A model generated the notes under the pieces. That model was not told the DNA's origin and did no database searches. It was given only the letters and a program-made list of their open reading frames with translations. DNA of 14,107 nucleotides from positions 1 to 14,107 of the forward strand of contig CAAGDG010000143.1 in assembly GCA_900768515.1 (NCBI GenBank), in the 5' to 3' direction. Position numbers and translations under genes: made by a program. Source of the DNA: Lentisphaeria bacterium (GTDB taxonomy: Bacteria; Verrucomicrobiota; Lentisphaeria; Victivallales; Victivallaceae). Positions 13,238 to 14,107 of the stretch are shown piece after piece (positions within the stretch are counted from its first letter, which is position 1; each line of letters starts with the position of its first letter).

Positions 13238-14095
13238 ATGGAATCGCCCGAATTTCATGAACAGTATCCCATCTTCTTCGCCGACCGGACCGAACGGCTC
13301 CACGCCATGCTCACCCACTGCGGTCATCAAAGAACCCGCAATCACGCCTACCGCTGGCATGGACTCCGGCGCGGAAACCGGGAAATGGCCATCTGGCAGT
13401 ACACCATCGCCGGAGAAGGCGGCGTCGACTTCGCCGGACGCACCTGTCCTGTCCGTCCCGGAGAAGCGGTCCTCCTGATCGTCCCGGAAAACCACTGCTA
13501 CTACCTCCCCGAATCGGTCCCCGAATGGGAGTTCATCTATGTGACGGTCCACGGTTCCGAACTCGTCCGCCTCGCCGGAGAATTCCGGAGACGCCACGGC
13601 TTCCTGCGCCCCTTTGCTCCCGACTCCCCTACCCTGCGCGCCGCCAAACTCATCCTCGAACAATGCCGCAACCGGCAACTTGAAAACCGCTACCAGGCCA
13701 GCGCCGCCGGTTACAACTTCATGATGGCCCTGCTCTCCGAACCCGAAACCGGACGCCGCAGCGAACAGCAGGAGTTCCTGGAAAAAGTACACGCCTTCTG
13801 CCTCGCACACCTCGGCCGGCACATCTCCGTAAATCAACTCGCCGCCGCCGTCGGATGCAGCCGTTCCCACTTCTCCAGACGGTTCGAGCAGGCCGCCGGA
13901 TGCCCCCCTCACGAATTCATCAACGAACTGCGCATGAGACTCGCCGTCCGCCTCCTCCAGACCACCAACGGTTCCGTCAAGGAAATCGCCGCAAGTTGCG
14001 GTTTCGACGACACCAGTTATTTCTGCAAAGTCTTCCGTAAATTCCACGGCCTCTCCCCCGCCCGTTTCCGCTCCCCTACTTTCTTTTCCCAGTGA
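13238..14095 (+). CDS. AraC family transcriptional regulator beside melA
   Basis: A 285-aa regulator with an N-terminal AraC-type ligand-binding region (~1-150; W-Q-Y-T-I-A-G-E-G-G, then R-P-G-E-A-V-L-L-I-V-P-E-N-H, a cupin-like pattern) and a C-terminal AraC HTH pair (~185-280). The first HTH contains I-S-V-N-Q-L-A-A-A-V-G-C-S-R-S-H-F-S-R-R-F. The second is the classical I-A-A-S-C-G-F-D-D-T-S-Y-F-C-K-V-F-R-K-F-H-G-L-S-P-A-R-F-R. Its position divergent from melA suggests control by an alpha-galactoside or galactose-type ligand (inference). The ATG at 13238 follows GAGG by about five bases. An upstream in-frame TTG at 13148 would overlap the -35 of the predicted promoter and lacks a ribosome site. 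The reading frame is complete, its stop lying inside the terminal hairpin. Confidence 0.9.
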   Translation: MESPEFHEQYPIFFADRTERLHAMLTHCGHQRTRNHAYRWHGLRRGNREMAIWQYTIAGEGGVDFAGRTCPVRPGEAVLLIVPENHCYYLPESVPEWEFIYVTVHGSELVRLAGEFRRRHGFLRPFAPDSPTLRAAKLILEQCRNRQLENRYQASAAGYNFMMALLSEPETGRRSEQQEFLEKVHAFCLAHLGRHISVNQLAAAVGCSRSHFSRRFEQAAGCPPHEFINELRMRLAVRLLQTTNGSVKEIAASCGFDDTSYFCKVFRKFHGLSPARFRSPTFFSQ

Positions 14096-14107
14096 AAAGA
14101 AAGTAGG
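14075..14107 (+). terminator. Perfect 14-bp hairpin spanning the stop codon
   Basis: CCTACTTTCTTTTC (14075-14088) and GAAAAGAAAGTAGG (14094-14107) are perfect inverted repeats around the 5-nt loop CCAGT. The stop codon (14093-14095) sits at the loop/stem junction. The stem is unusually A+T-rich for a terminator, and the window stops at its last base, so a following T tract cannot be seen. It is probably the transcription terminator of the AraC-type gene. Confidence 0.5.

Overview
The window is about 14 kb of GC-rich bacterial DNA with short intergenic gaps. The gene content is dominated by carbohydrate use under AraC-type control: a xylose-isomerase-like protein, an FGGY sugar kinase, a MelA-type GH4 alpha-galactosidase and a CE4-type deacetylase. 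With a Pfam12831-like FAD oxidoreductase, this mix resembles gut or polysaccharide-degrading members of the PVC group, especially Lentisphaerota (Victivallis-like). That placement is an inference from gene style; no rRNA or marker gene is present.

Layout, left to right. (1) 1-1411: a purine-rich leader and an FAD-dependent oxidoreductase on the + strand. (2) 1425-2451, minus strand: a two-gene small-heat-shock-protein operon ending in a hairpin/T-tract terminator. It is preceded by a near-consensus sigma-54 promoter and two 19-bp direct repeats spaced 31 bp apart, which look like enhancer-binding sites. (3) 2465-6207: an AraC/RhaS-like regulator divergent from a xylA-like/xylB-like operon (isomerase and kinase overlap by ATGA). 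The divergent gap carries two 12-bp repeats exactly 21 bp apart, the classic AraC-family operator geometry. (4) 6296-7827: a small membrane-anchored protein of unknown function and a polysaccharide-deacetylase-family protein, closed by a strong terminator. (5) 7893-11527, minus strand: a compact four-gene operon with its own extended -10 promoter. It encodes a 132-aa unknown protein, an SNF2-like helicase with altered ATPase motifs, an IbrA-type PP-loop protein (PAPS-reductase family) and an IbrB-type ParB/Srx-fold protein. All junctions overlap or are separated by 9 bp. (6) 11603-14107: melA on the minus strand with its own terminator, divergent from a second AraC-family regulator, whose stop codon lies inside a perfect 14-bp hairpin at the window edge.

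How the genes work together (inference). Modules 3 and 6 are each a sugar-catabolic unit beside a divergent AraC regulator. Module 2 is a stress-chaperone pair apparently placed under a sigma-54 activator. Module 5 is unrelated to sugar metabolism and is the most likely accessory, possibly phage-related or defence/regulatory, cargo. No tRNA, rRNA, CRISPR array, transposase or integrase was recognised, and no non-coding stretch exceeds 300 bases.
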